64,000 bases of DNA from Atlantibacter subterraneus (GCF_007570865.1 NZ_VLPS01000010.1:62001-126000); one strand, 5' to 3'. Shown: positions 1-8,680, numbered from the stretch's first letter. A program made the numbers and translations. The notes: generated by a model not told the origin, from the sequence alone.

Positions 1-1475
1 AGCCATGGATACCGGTGGCGGACGTTGGGCGCGTCAGCCTGAAGCGACTGTTCAGCGATGCAGAATTACGGGCGCTGGGCGGCAACGCTGCACAGAAAAT
101 CGCCCTGATAAAACTGTTTCAGGCTATTTGCCAGGCCGCAGCCACACCACAAGATGATATGCAATGGCAGACTCTTGGACCAAATGGCCTGTGTAGCGAG
201 GTGCTGTCATATCTGGAGCGATGGCGCGATCGTTTCTGGCTCTATGGAGATAAACCCTTTCTGCAGATGCCTGCCATAGCGCGTGCGGAGCTGAAATCAT
301 ATGGTGTCGTCTTGCCGGAAATCTCCACTGGCAATACCACAGTACTTACGCAGAGCCAGAGTGAAAAAATGCTGGACGATGGGGATAAAGCGCTATTGCT
401 CGTCGTGCAAATGAGTATGGCATTGGGAGGGAAAAAAACCGACAACAGCGTGGTACTGACGCCAGGCTATCGCGGAAAAACCAATGATAAAGGCAAACCT
501 GCAACGGGAAAGCCAGGTCCGGCGCTGGCGTTTATGGGGTTGATGCACAGCTTTTGTATAGGTACAACGCTGGCGGAAACCTGCTGGTTAAATCTATTTA
601 CCGCTGAAAACATCGCTGCATTAACCCAGTATCCATCCGGTCTGGGAACGGCTCCGTGGGAGCGCATGCCGGAAGGGGAAGATTGCGCCACTGCGCGCGA
701 ACTGAAGCAAAGCCTGATGGGGCGACTGGTGCCGGTTAGTCGTTTTTGCCTGCTGGCGCAAAACGGTCTGCACTACAGCGAAGGCATCAGCCACAGCAAC
801 TACAAAGAAGGGCTTTATGACCCTTCGACGCTGGTCAACAAAAAGGGTAAAGAGCTGAAAATGCAATGGGTCGATCCCGCCCGGCGACCCTGGCGTGAAC
901 TGCCTGCGCTGCTCTCTTTTATTAATGCTGAAAAACAGTCGGAGTATGAATGCGAGCAACTGCATGCTGGCATTGTAAAAGCACAGCTGGCAGTGGGTGA
1001 ATTTGGCATTTGGTGTGGTGGGCTGCGGGTAAGTAGTAATGCGGGAGAACAATATGTTTCTGGTGCTGATGATGCGGTGGAGTCTACGTTTTGGCTCGAT
1101 TCGGCAGTATTTAGCACGGTCTGGTTCAACCATTTTAATGCCGAGATGGAGGAGTTAGATAAGCTGGCCAGACGGTTATATGGCTGCGTCAGCGCGTGGT
1201 GTAGGGAAATGAAGTTGGAACCAAAAGATATTGCGGCACAAGCCACTGAAATGTTCTGGCAACTTTGCGAAAAACAAGCTCAGGCGCTGTTGGACGGTTC
1301 TGGCGATCCGGTCTCTCGCGCTCAGCTTCGTAAGCGTTTTGCAGGATATATCCATCAGGTATTCAACCATTATTGCCCGCGTGATACAGCCCGTCAGATG
1401 GAGGCATGGGCGAAAACCCGACCTAACACAGCAGACTATTCAAGGACCGTGTTATCTGAGAAGGAGAGCGTATGA
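1..1475 (+). CDS. casA: Cascade large subunit CasA/Cse1 (Cas8e), 5' end cut by window edge
   Basis: Large subunit of the type I-E Cascade complex; in this family it recognises the PAM and helps load Cas3 on target DNA. The reading frame is open from base 3 and reads PWIPVADVG before the first in-window GTG (position 15). That matches the usual Cse1 N-terminus (an LIDxxWIPV-like motif), so the real start lies just upstream of the window and the GTG is internal. About 490 residues are visible against roughly 500 for the family, so only some 5-10 residues are missing. Sequence identity to E. coli K-12 CasA looks low by eye, as is common between I-E lineages. The stop overlaps the casB start (ATGA, 1472-1475), giving translational coupling. 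cas3 is expected upstream, outside the window. Confidence 0.93.
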   Translation, partial: PWIPVADVGRVSLKRLFSDAELRALGGNAAQKIALIKLFQAICQAAATPQDDMQWQTLGPNGLCSEVLSYLERWRDRFWLYGDKPFLQMPAIARAELKSYGVVLPEISTGNTTVLTQSQSEKMLDDGDKALLLVVQMSMALGGKKTDNSVVLTPGYRGKTNDKGKPATGKPGPALAFMGLMHSFCIGTTLAETCWLNLFTAENIAALTQYPSGLGTAPWERMPEGEDCATARELKQSLMGRLVPVSRFCLLAQNGLHYSEGISHSNYKEGLYDPSTLVNKKGKELKMQWVDPARRPWRELPALLSFINAEKQSEYECEQLHAGIVKAQLAVGEFGIWCGGLRVSSNAGEQYVSGADDAVESTFWLDSAVFSTVWFNHFNAEMEELDKLARRLYGCVSAWCREMKLEPKDIAAQATEMFWQLCEKQAQALLDGSGDPVSRAQLRKRFAGYIHQVFNHYCPRDTARQMEAWAKTRPNTADYSRTVLSEKESV

Positions 1476-1987
1476 GCACGACCGCGGAACCTATCAATCG
1501 TAATAAAAAATTTATCGATCACTTATTTAAACGTTGCCAGGAAGACAAAGGTTTCGCCGCAAGGTTGCGGCGCGCCAATAATCCGGCAACGGAATATCAG
1601 AGCTGGGAGGTTCTGGGCGCTTTTGGCGTCGATCTTGAGAAAAAGCATGAACGCCAGGCTTATGCCACGGTAGCTGCCGCGTTGGCAAACAGTCGTGCCC
1701 AGCAAAATGGTTCGCTGACGCTCGGAAAAGCCATTGCAATGAGCTTTCCAGATGGCAATGAAGACAAACAGGCCATAGCCCGACTGCGTCGACTGTTAGC
1801 CTGTGATTCCATCCCGGAAACCTGCCTGGTTTTACGACCATTACTGTCGCTGATCCAAAGCCGTGTCACACAAGCGCTGGATTATGAGCAATTGCTTGGC
1901 GATCTCTTGTGGTTCGGCGAGCGCACCCGGGCGCGTTGGGCGCAGCAATTCTATGCCCGGTCGGAGCAGAAGGAAGATAACCTATGA
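1472..1987 (+). CDS. casB: Cascade small subunit CasB/Cse2 (Cas11)
   Basis: A 171-residue protein in the position and size range of Cse2, the small helical subunit present as a dimer along the belly of Cascade, where it stabilises the crRNA-target duplex. The sequence is rich in Arg, Lys and helix formers (for example around residues 20-35 and 100-115) and has no catalytic motif, as expected for Cse2. It overlaps casA upstream and casE downstream by four bases each (ATGA junctions). The assignment rests mainly on operon position, size and the Cse2-like pattern (FAARLRRANNP, then an RLRRLLACDS segment). Confidence 0.88.
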   Translation: MSTTAEPINRNKKFIDHLFKRCQEDKGFAARLRRANNPATEYQSWEVLGAFGVDLEKKHERQAYATVAAALANSRAQQNGSLTLGKAIAMSFPDGNEDKQAIARLRRLLACDSIPETCLVLRPLLSLIQSRVTQALDYEQLLGDLLWFGERTRARWAQQFYARSEQKEDNL

Positions 1988-2619
1988 CGCTCTACATTAG
2001 TGCGCTGAACCTCGACGCCAGAGCGCATCGACGACTTAATATCACTGACAATTACAGCCTGCACCGGGTGGTATACAGTCTGTTTGACGATGTGCGAAGC
2101 GAGCAACAAAAACAACGTTCAGTCGCCAGCGGCATCCAGTGGGTGGATAAAGGCGGCGATATGCGCGGGCGTAGAATTCTAATCATGGCGGACCGCGCGC
2201 CCGGGGAGCCTGAAGCTGGCGAGCTGGAAACAAAAATCCTGTCAGAAACCTTTCTTACGCATCCGTACTATCGCTTTTCCATTTGCCTGAATCCGACGCG
2301 ACGCAATAAACATACCGGTAAACAAATACCGGTGATCGGTCGGGAAGCCATCTGCGCATGGTTTTGTCAACGAGCAGCCGGATGGGGATTTGATGTCCAA
2401 CCGGGCCAGGTGCAAACAGAAAGCATCAACGTACAACAGATGAAAATAGCGGCAGGCAAAATCATCACGCTTCAGCAGGCCACATTAAGCGGGCGTCTGA
2501 CCGTCACGCACCCGGAAATCTTTAAAAATAGCTTTATGCATGGCATTGGCCGAGGCCGCGCTTTTGGCTGTGGATTACTGCAAATTGTTCCTCTCCCCGA
2601 AATCACTTTTTTTGAATAA
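1984..2619 (+). CDS. casE: CRISPR pre-crRNA endonuclease CasE (Cas6e/Cse3)
   Basis: Cuts the array transcript at the base of each repeat hairpin and stays bound to the crRNA 3' end. The 211-residue protein has the two-ferredoxin-fold RAMP pattern. His27 in SLHRVVYSLF lines up with the catalytic histidine near residues 20-26 of characterised Cas6e proteins. The glycine-rich C-terminal loop GIGRGRAFGCGLLQIVPL is diagnostic. The gene sits between casB and casC, whereas E. coli K-12 has it after casD; that order marks a distinct I-E branch. It overlaps casB by ATGA. Its substrate, the palindromic repeat, starts about 3 kb downstream. Confidence 0.95.
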   Translation: MTLYISALNLDARAHRRLNITDNYSLHRVVYSLFDDVRSEQQKQRSVASGIQWVDKGGDMRGRRILIMADRAPGEPEAGELETKILSETFLTHPYYRFSICLNPTRRNKHTGKQIPVIGREAICAWFCQRAAGWGFDVQPGQVQTESINVQQMKIAAGKIITLQQATLSGRLTVTHPEIFKNSFMHGIGRGRAFGCGLLQIVPLPEITFFE

Positions 2620-2634
2620 GACAAGGAATGCACA

Positions 2635-3681
2635 ATGAAAAATTTAAAAAACACCCGTATCGAATTCCATATTCTGCAATCTTTCCCGGTTACTTGTTTA
2701 AACCGCGATGACGTCGGTGCGCCGAAAAGCGCGGTCGTTGGCGGAGTCACTCGCGCACGCGTCAGCTCGCAATGCTGGAAACGTCAGGTGCGCATGGCAT
2801 TACCTGAATTTGGCGTCAGGCTTGGCATCAGAACCAAAAAAGTTAAAGAACTGTTAGAACCAGAATGTATCGCGCTGGGGGCGAGCGAAGATCAGGCGCA
2901 GACGTGCGCCCTAAAAATTGCAGAACTGTTAAGCGACGATACGCTGCTGTTTATCAGCAATGCAGAGGCCGCTGCTTTCGCTGCATATGCGCAAGAGAAA
3001 GCCTTCGACGCCGCCGCGATTAAAGATAAAGAACTGGCGAAGGTTGCCAAAAAAAATCTCAATGCAAATCTGGATGCATTGGATATTGCATTGTTTGGTC
3101 GCATGGTCGCCAAAGCGGCGGAAATGAATGTAGAAGCGGCGGCCTCGTTCAGCCATGCGATTTCTACGCACAAGGTCAGCAACGAAGTCGAGTTTTTCAC
3201 CGCGTTAGATGATAAGCAGCAGGAGCCGGGATCGGCCCATATGGGCAGCCTGGAATTTAATGCCGCCACTTACTATCGCTATATCAGTCTTGACTTAGGC
3301 CAACTAGCGCAGACGCTTGGGCAAGATGATGAACCTGCCAGCGTAGAGCAGCTACAGCAGGCGGTTGCTGCTTTCACCAAGGCGCTATATGTAGCGCTGC
3401 CAGCCGCGCGACAGACCACACAGTCGGGCGCGAGCCCCTGGGAATTCGCGCGTGTGCTGGTACGTCAGGGGCAGCGTTTACAGGTGCCATTTGAAACTGC
3501 GGTTAAATGGAAAGAAGGCGGTTATTTGCAGTCCAGTATTGATGAACTGAATCACTATCTGGGTAAAAAAGAGAAACTCAGTGGCTCATTGTTTGGCAAA
3601 CAGGGTGATTACCGTTGGGGCGATGATGAAAATTATTCTATCGACAACCTGATCCACGATTTGCAAAGCCATCTGGAGTAA
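2635..3681 (+). CDS. casC: Cascade backbone subunit CasC (Cas7e/Cse4)
   Basis: A 348-residue Cas7 RAMP protein; six copies form the Cascade backbone that holds the crRNA guide in the known I-E complexes. The N-terminal block (IEFHILQSFP, CLNRDDVGAPKSAVVGG, RARVSSQCWKR, residues about 8-50) is the hallmark of Cas7e. An Ala-rich middle region (residues about 90-170) is the variable helical part. An AAGGA ribosome site precedes the ATG, 15 bases after the casE stop. The casC to casD gap is only 3 bases, so they are one transcript. Confidence 0.95.
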   Translation: MKNLKNTRIEFHILQSFPVTCLNRDDVGAPKSAVVGGVTRARVSSQCWKRQVRMALPEFGVRLGIRTKKVKELLEPECIALGASEDQAQTCALKIAELLSDDTLLFISNAEAAAFAAYAQEKAFDAAAIKDKELAKVAKKNLNANLDALDIALFGRMVAKAAEMNVEAAASFSHAISTHKVSNEVEFFTALDDKQQEPGSAHMGSLEFNAATYYRYISLDLGQLAQTLGQDDEPASVEQLQQAVAAFTKALYVALPAARQTTQSGASPWEFARVLVRQGQRLQVPFETAVKWKEGGYLQSSIDELNHYLGKKEKLSGSLFGKQGDYRWGDDENYSIDNLIHDLQSHLE

Positions 3682-3684
3682 ACG

Positions 3685-4386
3685 ATGAACGAGCGTTATC
3701 TGCTCCTCTGGCTCGAGGGGCCATTGCAAAGCTGGGGGCATGATTCCCGCTTTGGTCGTCGGGATACGCTGCCGTTTCCCACTATGTCTGGCGTATGCGG
3801 CATCCTTTGCGCTGCGCTGGGGGCTGGCGGTGAACAGCGCCAATTACTGACAAAATTGACTGGCGGACATTGGCAAACGCGGGCTTTTGCCCGCATGGAT
3901 GAGCGTTATACGTTGCCGCCGTTGCGTGATTTTCAGATGGTCGGTAATGGTTATGATGAGAGCGATCCCTGGCAACTATTACTGATTCCAAAAACCAGCG
4001 AGGGCAAAAAAGCGGTAGGTGGCGGAACCAAAATGACCTATCGCTACTATCTTCAGGACTGCGCTTTTGCCGTAAGCATCGGTATGGAGGCTGAACTGGC
4101 GCAACGGCTTAATGATGCACTGTCTGCACCAGTCTGGGAGCTATCGCTCGGGCGAAAAAACTGTGCACCTACGGAATTTATTGGGCAGGGAATTTATGAC
4201 AACGAAGCTTCTGCCTGGTTGCGTAGTGAACAACTGGCGGCAGAGAAGAAGCGCCTACGTAGTTTTGATGTGTTGCCCGGAGCGGATGGAGAAAACGGTG
4301 AAGTGTTGACGCTAAATGATGTCCCTATACAGTTTGGCGTGGATAAACGTTATCGCGACCGTCAAGTAACAATTATTCCGGTATAG
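3685..4386 (+). CDS. casD: Cascade subunit CasD (Cas5e)
   Basis: A 233-residue Cas5 RAMP protein that caps the 5' handle of the crRNA in Cascade. Family motifs are plain: LLLWLEGPLQSWG at residues 5-17, SRFGRRDT shortly after, then PTMSGVCGILCAALG, the standard Cas5 N-terminal signature. The C-terminal part carries RDRQVTIIPV. It lies 3 bases after casC and 9 bases before cas1 in the same operon. No defect is seen. Confidence 0.94.
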   Translation: MNERYLLLWLEGPLQSWGHDSRFGRRDTLPFPTMSGVCGILCAALGAGGEQRQLLTKLTGGHWQTRAFARMDERYTLPPLRDFQMVGNGYDESDPWQLLLIPKTSEGKKAVGGGTKMTYRYYLQDCAFAVSIGMEAELAQRLNDALSAPVWELSLGRKNCAPTEFIGQGIYDNEASAWLRSEQLAAEKKRLRSFDVLPGADGENGEVLTLNDVPIQFGVDKRYRDRQVTIIPV

Positions 4387-4395
4387 GGAGTTTTT

Positions 4396-5256
4396 ATGGC
4401 TAACGGACAGCGGCTATTTGTTAAAATTACCCGTGAATCGCTGCCTCAGGTAAAAGATAAATATCCATTTATTTACCTGGAGCGCGGAAGACTGGAAATT
4501 GATGGCAGTAGTCTCAAATGGCTCGATTCGGAAGGCAACGTGGTTCGTTTGCCCGTTGCCACAATAAACACGCTGCTACTTGGGCCAGGAACATCTATTA
4601 CTCATGAGGCGGTTAAAACCGCCTCTGCAGCCAATTGTTCGTTATGTTGGGTCGGAGAAGATAGTTTGTTGTTTTACGCCGCTGGATTCCAGCCCACGGC
4701 AGACAGTCGTAACCTTCGACGTCAAATGGAATTGGCTTGTGATAAAAAGCGTTCGCTTGAGGTGGCACGCGCTATGTTTGCCAGGCGTTTTCCGGATGCT
4801 GAGTTGAATAATAAAAGCCTTAAGGAAATGATGGGCATGGAGGGTAGCCGGGTACGCGCGTTATATCAGGAAAAAGCGCAACAATATGGTGTCGGCTGGA
4901 AAGGCCGCCAGTTTACGCCGAATAAATTCGATCTGAGCGATACTACCAATCAAATTCTTACCTCCGCGAACGCCGCGCTCTATGGCATTTTGTGTTCCGC
5001 TGTTCATGCCATGGGCTACTCCCCACATGTCGGTTTTATTCACACCGGCTCGCCATTACCGTTTATTTATGATCTGGCCGATCTTTATAAGGCGGAGCTG
5101 AGTATTGATTTGGCATTTGCGCTGAATAAGGAGATGGCGGGGCAATATAACAAGCATCTGCTAGCGAAACGTTTTCGTGAACGGGTTATTGCAATGGATC
5201 TGCTTACCATTGTGGCGCGAGATATTACGCAATTGCTGGGTGAGAATAAAAAATGA
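4396..5256 (+). CDS. cas1: CRISPR integrase Cas1 (type I-E)
   Basis: Metal-dependent integrase that, with Cas2, inserts new spacers at the leader end of the array. Length is 286 residues (family about 280-305). The metal-binding residues are present: Glu149 (GMEGSRVR), His216 (GFIHTGS) and Asp226 with Asp229 (FIYDLADLYK), matching the E/H/D set of E. coli Cas1. The start ATG has a GGGAG ribosome site. The stop overlaps the cas2 start (ATGA). The intact catalytic set, with cas2 intact too, suggests the locus can still acquire spacers. Confidence 0.97.
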   Translation: MANGQRLFVKITRESLPQVKDKYPFIYLERGRLEIDGSSLKWLDSEGNVVRLPVATINTLLLGPGTSITHEAVKTASAANCSLCWVGEDSLLFYAAGFQPTADSRNLRRQMELACDKKRSLEVARAMFARRFPDAELNNKSLKEMMGMEGSRVRALYQEKAQQYGVGWKGRQFTPNKFDLSDTTNQILTSANAALYGILCSAVHAMGYSPHVGFIHTGSPLPFIYDLADLYKAELSIDLAFALNKEMAGQYNKHLLAKRFRERVIAMDLLTIVARDITQLLGENKK

Positions 5257-5543
5257 TTGTCGTGGTCGCTAACAATCTACCGCCCGCAGTCCGTGGGCGG
5301 ATGAAGTTGTGGTTTGTTGAACCGCGGGCAAACGTTTATGTTTCCGGCGTCAAAGATGCAGTAGCTAATCACGTAGTGGATTATTTATTAAGTCATTGCT
5401 CCGCCGAAGCCGGAGGAATTATTTTTAAAAGCCTGCCATGCCCGCCTGGCTATGAAATTCGCACTATCGGATTACCTGATAAAAAACTTTGCGAAATATC
5501 CGGTCTACAACTGGTGATTGAAAAAATACTGGAGAGTAATTAA
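5253..5543 (+). CDS. cas2: CRISPR-associated Cas2 (type I-E)
   Basis: A 96-residue Cas2 of the I-E (CT1978) branch. It forms the central dimer of the Cas1-Cas2 adaptation complex, where its own nuclease activity is not needed in the studied systems. It opens with the beta strand MIVVVANNLPPAVRGRMKLW typical of I-E Cas2, followed by EPRANVYVSGV. It overlaps cas1 by ATGA and ends 53 bases before the first repeat, so the leader follows directly. Confidence 0.95.
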   Translation: MIVVVANNLPPAVRGRMKLWFVEPRANVYVSGVKDAVANHVVDYLLSHCSAEAGGIIFKSLPCPPGYEIRTIGLPDKKLCEISGLQLVIEKILESN

Positions 5544-5596
5544 CGCTATATCACAATCTATAGATTGTGATTGCCGTTCTTTAACAATATATTGGG
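5544..5596 (+). promoter_or_regulatory. CRISPR leader with perfect 20-bp palindrome
   Basis: Only 53 bases separate the cas2 stop from the first repeat. The AT-rich segment contains TCACAATCTATAGATTGTGA at 5551-5570, a perfect inverted repeat, followed by CTTTAACAATATATT immediately before the array. I see no clear match to the IHF consensus that positions integration in E. coli. The palindrome is therefore a candidate dimer-binding site for a leader protein or a transcript hairpin. That this is the leader end is inferred from its place next to cas2, the uniform repeats here and the decayed repeats at the other end. Confidence 0.8.
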
Positions 5597-8492
5597 GTCT
5601 TCTCCACGTACGTGGAGGTGTTTCCGATTTCAGGCGCGCAATGTCAGCCTTGCGGAAGTCTTCTCCACGTACGTGGAGGTGTTTCTCCGGCGTTTTTCAC
5701 GCACGCCAGGTTTATTGAGTCTTCTCCACGTACGTGGAGGTGTTTCCGGCGTTGAAGTCGTGCTGTGGTCTGAAATCCAGTCTTCTCCACGTACGTGGAG
5801 GTGTTTCTGAAAATTCCTGCTTGCGCGGTGCGCCAAACGCGTCTTCTCCACGTACGTGGAGGTGTTTCCGGAGTATTCCCCGTTACCCACGGTTAGCGGA
5901 AGTCTTCTCCACGTACGTGGAGGTGTTTCCGGATAAGCAAGGCTACCAGCAGCTACCTATGGGTCTTCTCCACGTACGTGGAGGTGTTTCCCGCACGCTG
6001 TTCGTTCACCCATGCGTCCGTGTGTCTTCTCCACGTACGTGGAGGTGTTTCTCAGGATACGCGGCAGGTGATCAACAGCGCCTAGTCTTCTCCACGTACG
6101 TGGAGGTGTTTCCACGGTGCATGGCATCTTCCCGAAAGGCCAGAAGTCTTCTCCACGTACGTGGAGGTGTTTCTCCTGGCTGGTGTGCAACAGCGACAGG
6201 TGGAAGGTCTTCTCCACGTACGTGGAGGTGTTTCCGCGCTCGTCATCATCGATCACAAACAGGCGATGTCTTCTCCACGTACGTGGAGGCGTTTCTAACG
6301 GCATTGCGTCTAACGCAGTGCAACTTCAGTCTTCTCCACGTACGTGGAGGTGTTTCTCATGCCCACGCTGATGCGGTGCATGTGTTTTGGTCTTCTCCAC
6401 GTACGTGGAGGTGTTTCCGGCGATGATTTCACGAGGTCCGGGCAGCCGAAGTCTTCTCCACGTACGTGGAGGTGTTTCTCTGGCAGTGATTACCTCTGAC
6501 GATTTGAACGGGTCTTCTCCACGTACGTGGAGGTGTTTCTCTGGCAGCTTGAGCAGGGCTAGCAGTGGCAGAGTCTTCTCCACGTACGTGGAGGTGTTTC
6601 TGTTGAAGCAAGGATATTGGTCAAGGAGCAGTCGTCTTCTCCACGTACGTGGAGGTGTTTCCACTGACCGGGCTGGAAAACCGCGCGCAGCAGCGTCTTC
6701 TCCACGTACGTGGAGGTGTTTCCTGCCGACGCATACCTGCACGCCTCAGCAATGGGTCTTCTCCACGTACGTGGAGGTGTTTCTATGGCGAGCGCTGGTC
6801 CGTGGCCACGGTCGAGGTCTTCTCCACGTACGTGGAGGTGTTTCTCTACGCCATTCAGGCAAAATCCGCCGGTGAGTGTCTTCTCCACGTACGTGGAGGT
6901 GTTTCTCATTCCCGCCGCGAGGCAGTGGCATGGGCAAAGTCTTCTCCACGTACGTGGAGGTGTTTCTGCTCAGGCTGGCCGGGGCGGTGGTACGGTTAGG
7001 TCTTCTCCACGCACGTGGAGGTGTTTCTTTGAGAGTTCTATGGCCGACGTGCGCAAAGTCGTCTTCTCCACGCACGTGGAGGTGTTTCTAAAATAATCCC
7101 CATGCTCTTTACGGAAATAACGTCTTCTCCACGCACGTGGAGGTGTTTCCGCGACGACTATATCCGGATCCGCGATGAATACGTCTTTTCCACGCACGTG
7201 GAGGTGTTTCCCCGGTTCGACATATCCGCGTACAGTTCATAGTGTCTTCTCCACGCACGTGGAGGTGTTTCTCAGTGGGTGTTTCATTTCGTGACTATCA
7301 GCCTGTCTTCTCCACGCACGTGGAGGTGTTTCCGTCCAGTTGCAGACCAGCCCGGATAACTCCACGTCTTCTCCACGCACGTGGAGGTGTTTCCCCGCTG
7401 ATTGATCGCACATTCTCCATCATGGTGTCTTCTCCACGCACGTGGAGGTGTTTCTCGCGTTGGTCTGCTTAACCTTGTAGATTTTGCGTCTTCTCCACGC
7501 ACGTGGAGGTGTTTCCCTGGTAGCCTGGGTATTGTCGGTGGTTCGGCGGTCTTCTCCACGCACGTGGAGGTGTTTCTGCGCTGGACGGCATTCACCGCGT
7601 CTTTGCGCTGTCTTCTCCACGCACGTGGAGGTGTTTCTCTCATAGAGTTCATCCGAACCCTGCCTGTTAAGTCTTCTCCACGCACGTGGAGGTGTTTCTT
7701 ACTGAACCCGAAAGAGGTCACTGTTACTGACGTCTTCTCCACGCACGTGGAGGTGTTTCTGTGGCGTTAAACACGCTACAAACCGCGCAAGCGTCTTCTC
7801 CACGCACGTGGAGGTGTTTCTCAGGACCTCATCAGCACGATTATTCTGTATAAGTCTTCTCCACGTACGTGGAGGTGTTTCTACAGTACGCCAGCGAACA
7901 AATTAAAAATTGTGGTCTTCTCCACGTACGTGGAGGTGTTTCCGGGAAGGAGTTTGGGGGCTGGACGCGCGTCAGGTCTTCTCCACGCACGTGGAGGTGT
8001 TTCCGCAGTACCGCACTGGCGCGCCTCGCCGCAGTAGTCTTCTCCACGCATGTGGAGGTGTTTCCACGCTCCCGCTGAACGGGATGGACGTCGTCGAGTC
8101 TTCTCCACGCACGTGGAGGTGTTTCCAGAAGCCTGCACCGTCGGCGACGACGGGACCGGTCTTCTCCACGCCCGTGGAGGTGTTTCCGGGTTCTTAAGGT
8201 TTACGGGAGAGTGCAGGCAGTCTTCTCCACGCCCGTGGAGGTGTTTCCGGGTTCTTAAGGTTTACGGGAGAGTGCAGGCAGTCTTCTCCACGCCCGTGGA
8301 TGTGTTTCCTCGACTTGGTTACCAGCCCGGAACTGCTGGAGGTCTTCTCCACGCACGTGGAGGTGTTTCCCTGCCGCGCGTTGTGGGTGCGGGCATTGTT
8401 TAGTCTTCTCCACGTACAGTGGAGGTGTTTCCCGCCCGGCGGCATTGGCCACACGCCCGGCAAGGTCTTCTCCACGCACGTGAAAGTGTTTT
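5597..8492 (+). CRISPR. Type I-E CRISPR array, 48 repeats and 47 spacers
   Basis: I counted repeats at 5597, 5658, 5719 and so on every 61 bases to 8342, 8403 and 8465: 28-base repeats with 33-base spacers. The only irregular step is 62 bases, where the repeat at 8403 carries an extra A. The repeat has a palindrome at positions 6-21 (CTCCACGTACGTGGAG in the leader-side form) and the tail GTGTTTC. Two-base loop variants fall in blocks: TA in repeats 1-23, CA in 24-37, TA in 38-39, mostly CA or CC after that, TA in 47. Repeat 41 has CGCATG and repeats 43-45 have CC. Every spacer starts with C or T. Spacers 43 and 44 (8187-8219 and 8248-8280) are identical. The last repeat (8465-8492) has decayed at its 3' side (GTGAAAGTGTTTT). 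Transcription is presumably rightward from the leader. Confidence 0.98.
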
Positions 8493-8525
8493 AGTCAGTT
8501 TCTTATTCCCGAATCTTCCACTAAA

Positions 8526-8553
8526 GTTTTCTTCGCGCGTGTAATAGTGTTTT
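8526..8553 (+). repeat. Decayed CRISPR repeat in phase beyond the array end
   Basis: This 28-base segment starts exactly 61 bases after repeat 48 and matches the CACG-type repeat at 18 of 28 positions by my count. Nine of the ten differences are transitions, mostly C to T or G to A. That is the pattern expected of a mutated old repeat rather than chance similarity. It implies a 33-base fossil spacer at 8493-8525. A weaker in-phase match, 14 of 28 and ending ATGTTTC, follows at 8587-8614; that one may be chance. Confidence 0.7.
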
Positions 8554-8659
8554 GCGTGAGAATGAACCAAATAACACGCTGCATATTTATCGCTGACAGA
8601 GATGAATATGTTTCTTTACTCCTCGATTTTTTTTCTGTGCTCCAGTATAAACTATCCAA

Positions 8660-8680
8660 ACCTTCCACCCAAAGGAAGGT
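8660..8680. promoter_or_regulatory. CueR operator (copper-responsive)
   Basis: ACCTTCC, seven bases, then GGAAGGT: a perfect dyad with the half-sites of the E. coli copA operator bound by CueR. It ends 13 bases before the cueR start. I find no convincing -35/-10 pair with the 19-base MerR spacing on the + strand; the minus strand fits slightly better (GGAACC, 19 bases, TGGATA) but poorly. The site may be a relic of a divergent copA-cueR promoter now separated by the CRISPR-Cas insertion, or it may serve autoregulation. Confidence 0.8.

Noticed and set aside
15..17. GTG as the start of casA
   Set aside because: The frame is open to the window edge and the conserved WIPV motif lies upstream of it, so it is an internal codon of a truncated gene.
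5597..8492. Spacers matching genes in this window (self-targeting)
   Set aside because: None was noticed on reading, but a full comparison could not be run, so no claim is made either way.
5571..8500. Long open frames across the CRISPR array on both strands (up to 230 codons, with recurring peptides such as SSPRTWRCF or STYVEVF)
   Set aside because: They are translations of the repeat on its 61-base period; the repeat lacks stops in several frames. No ribosome site or codon pattern supports a protein.
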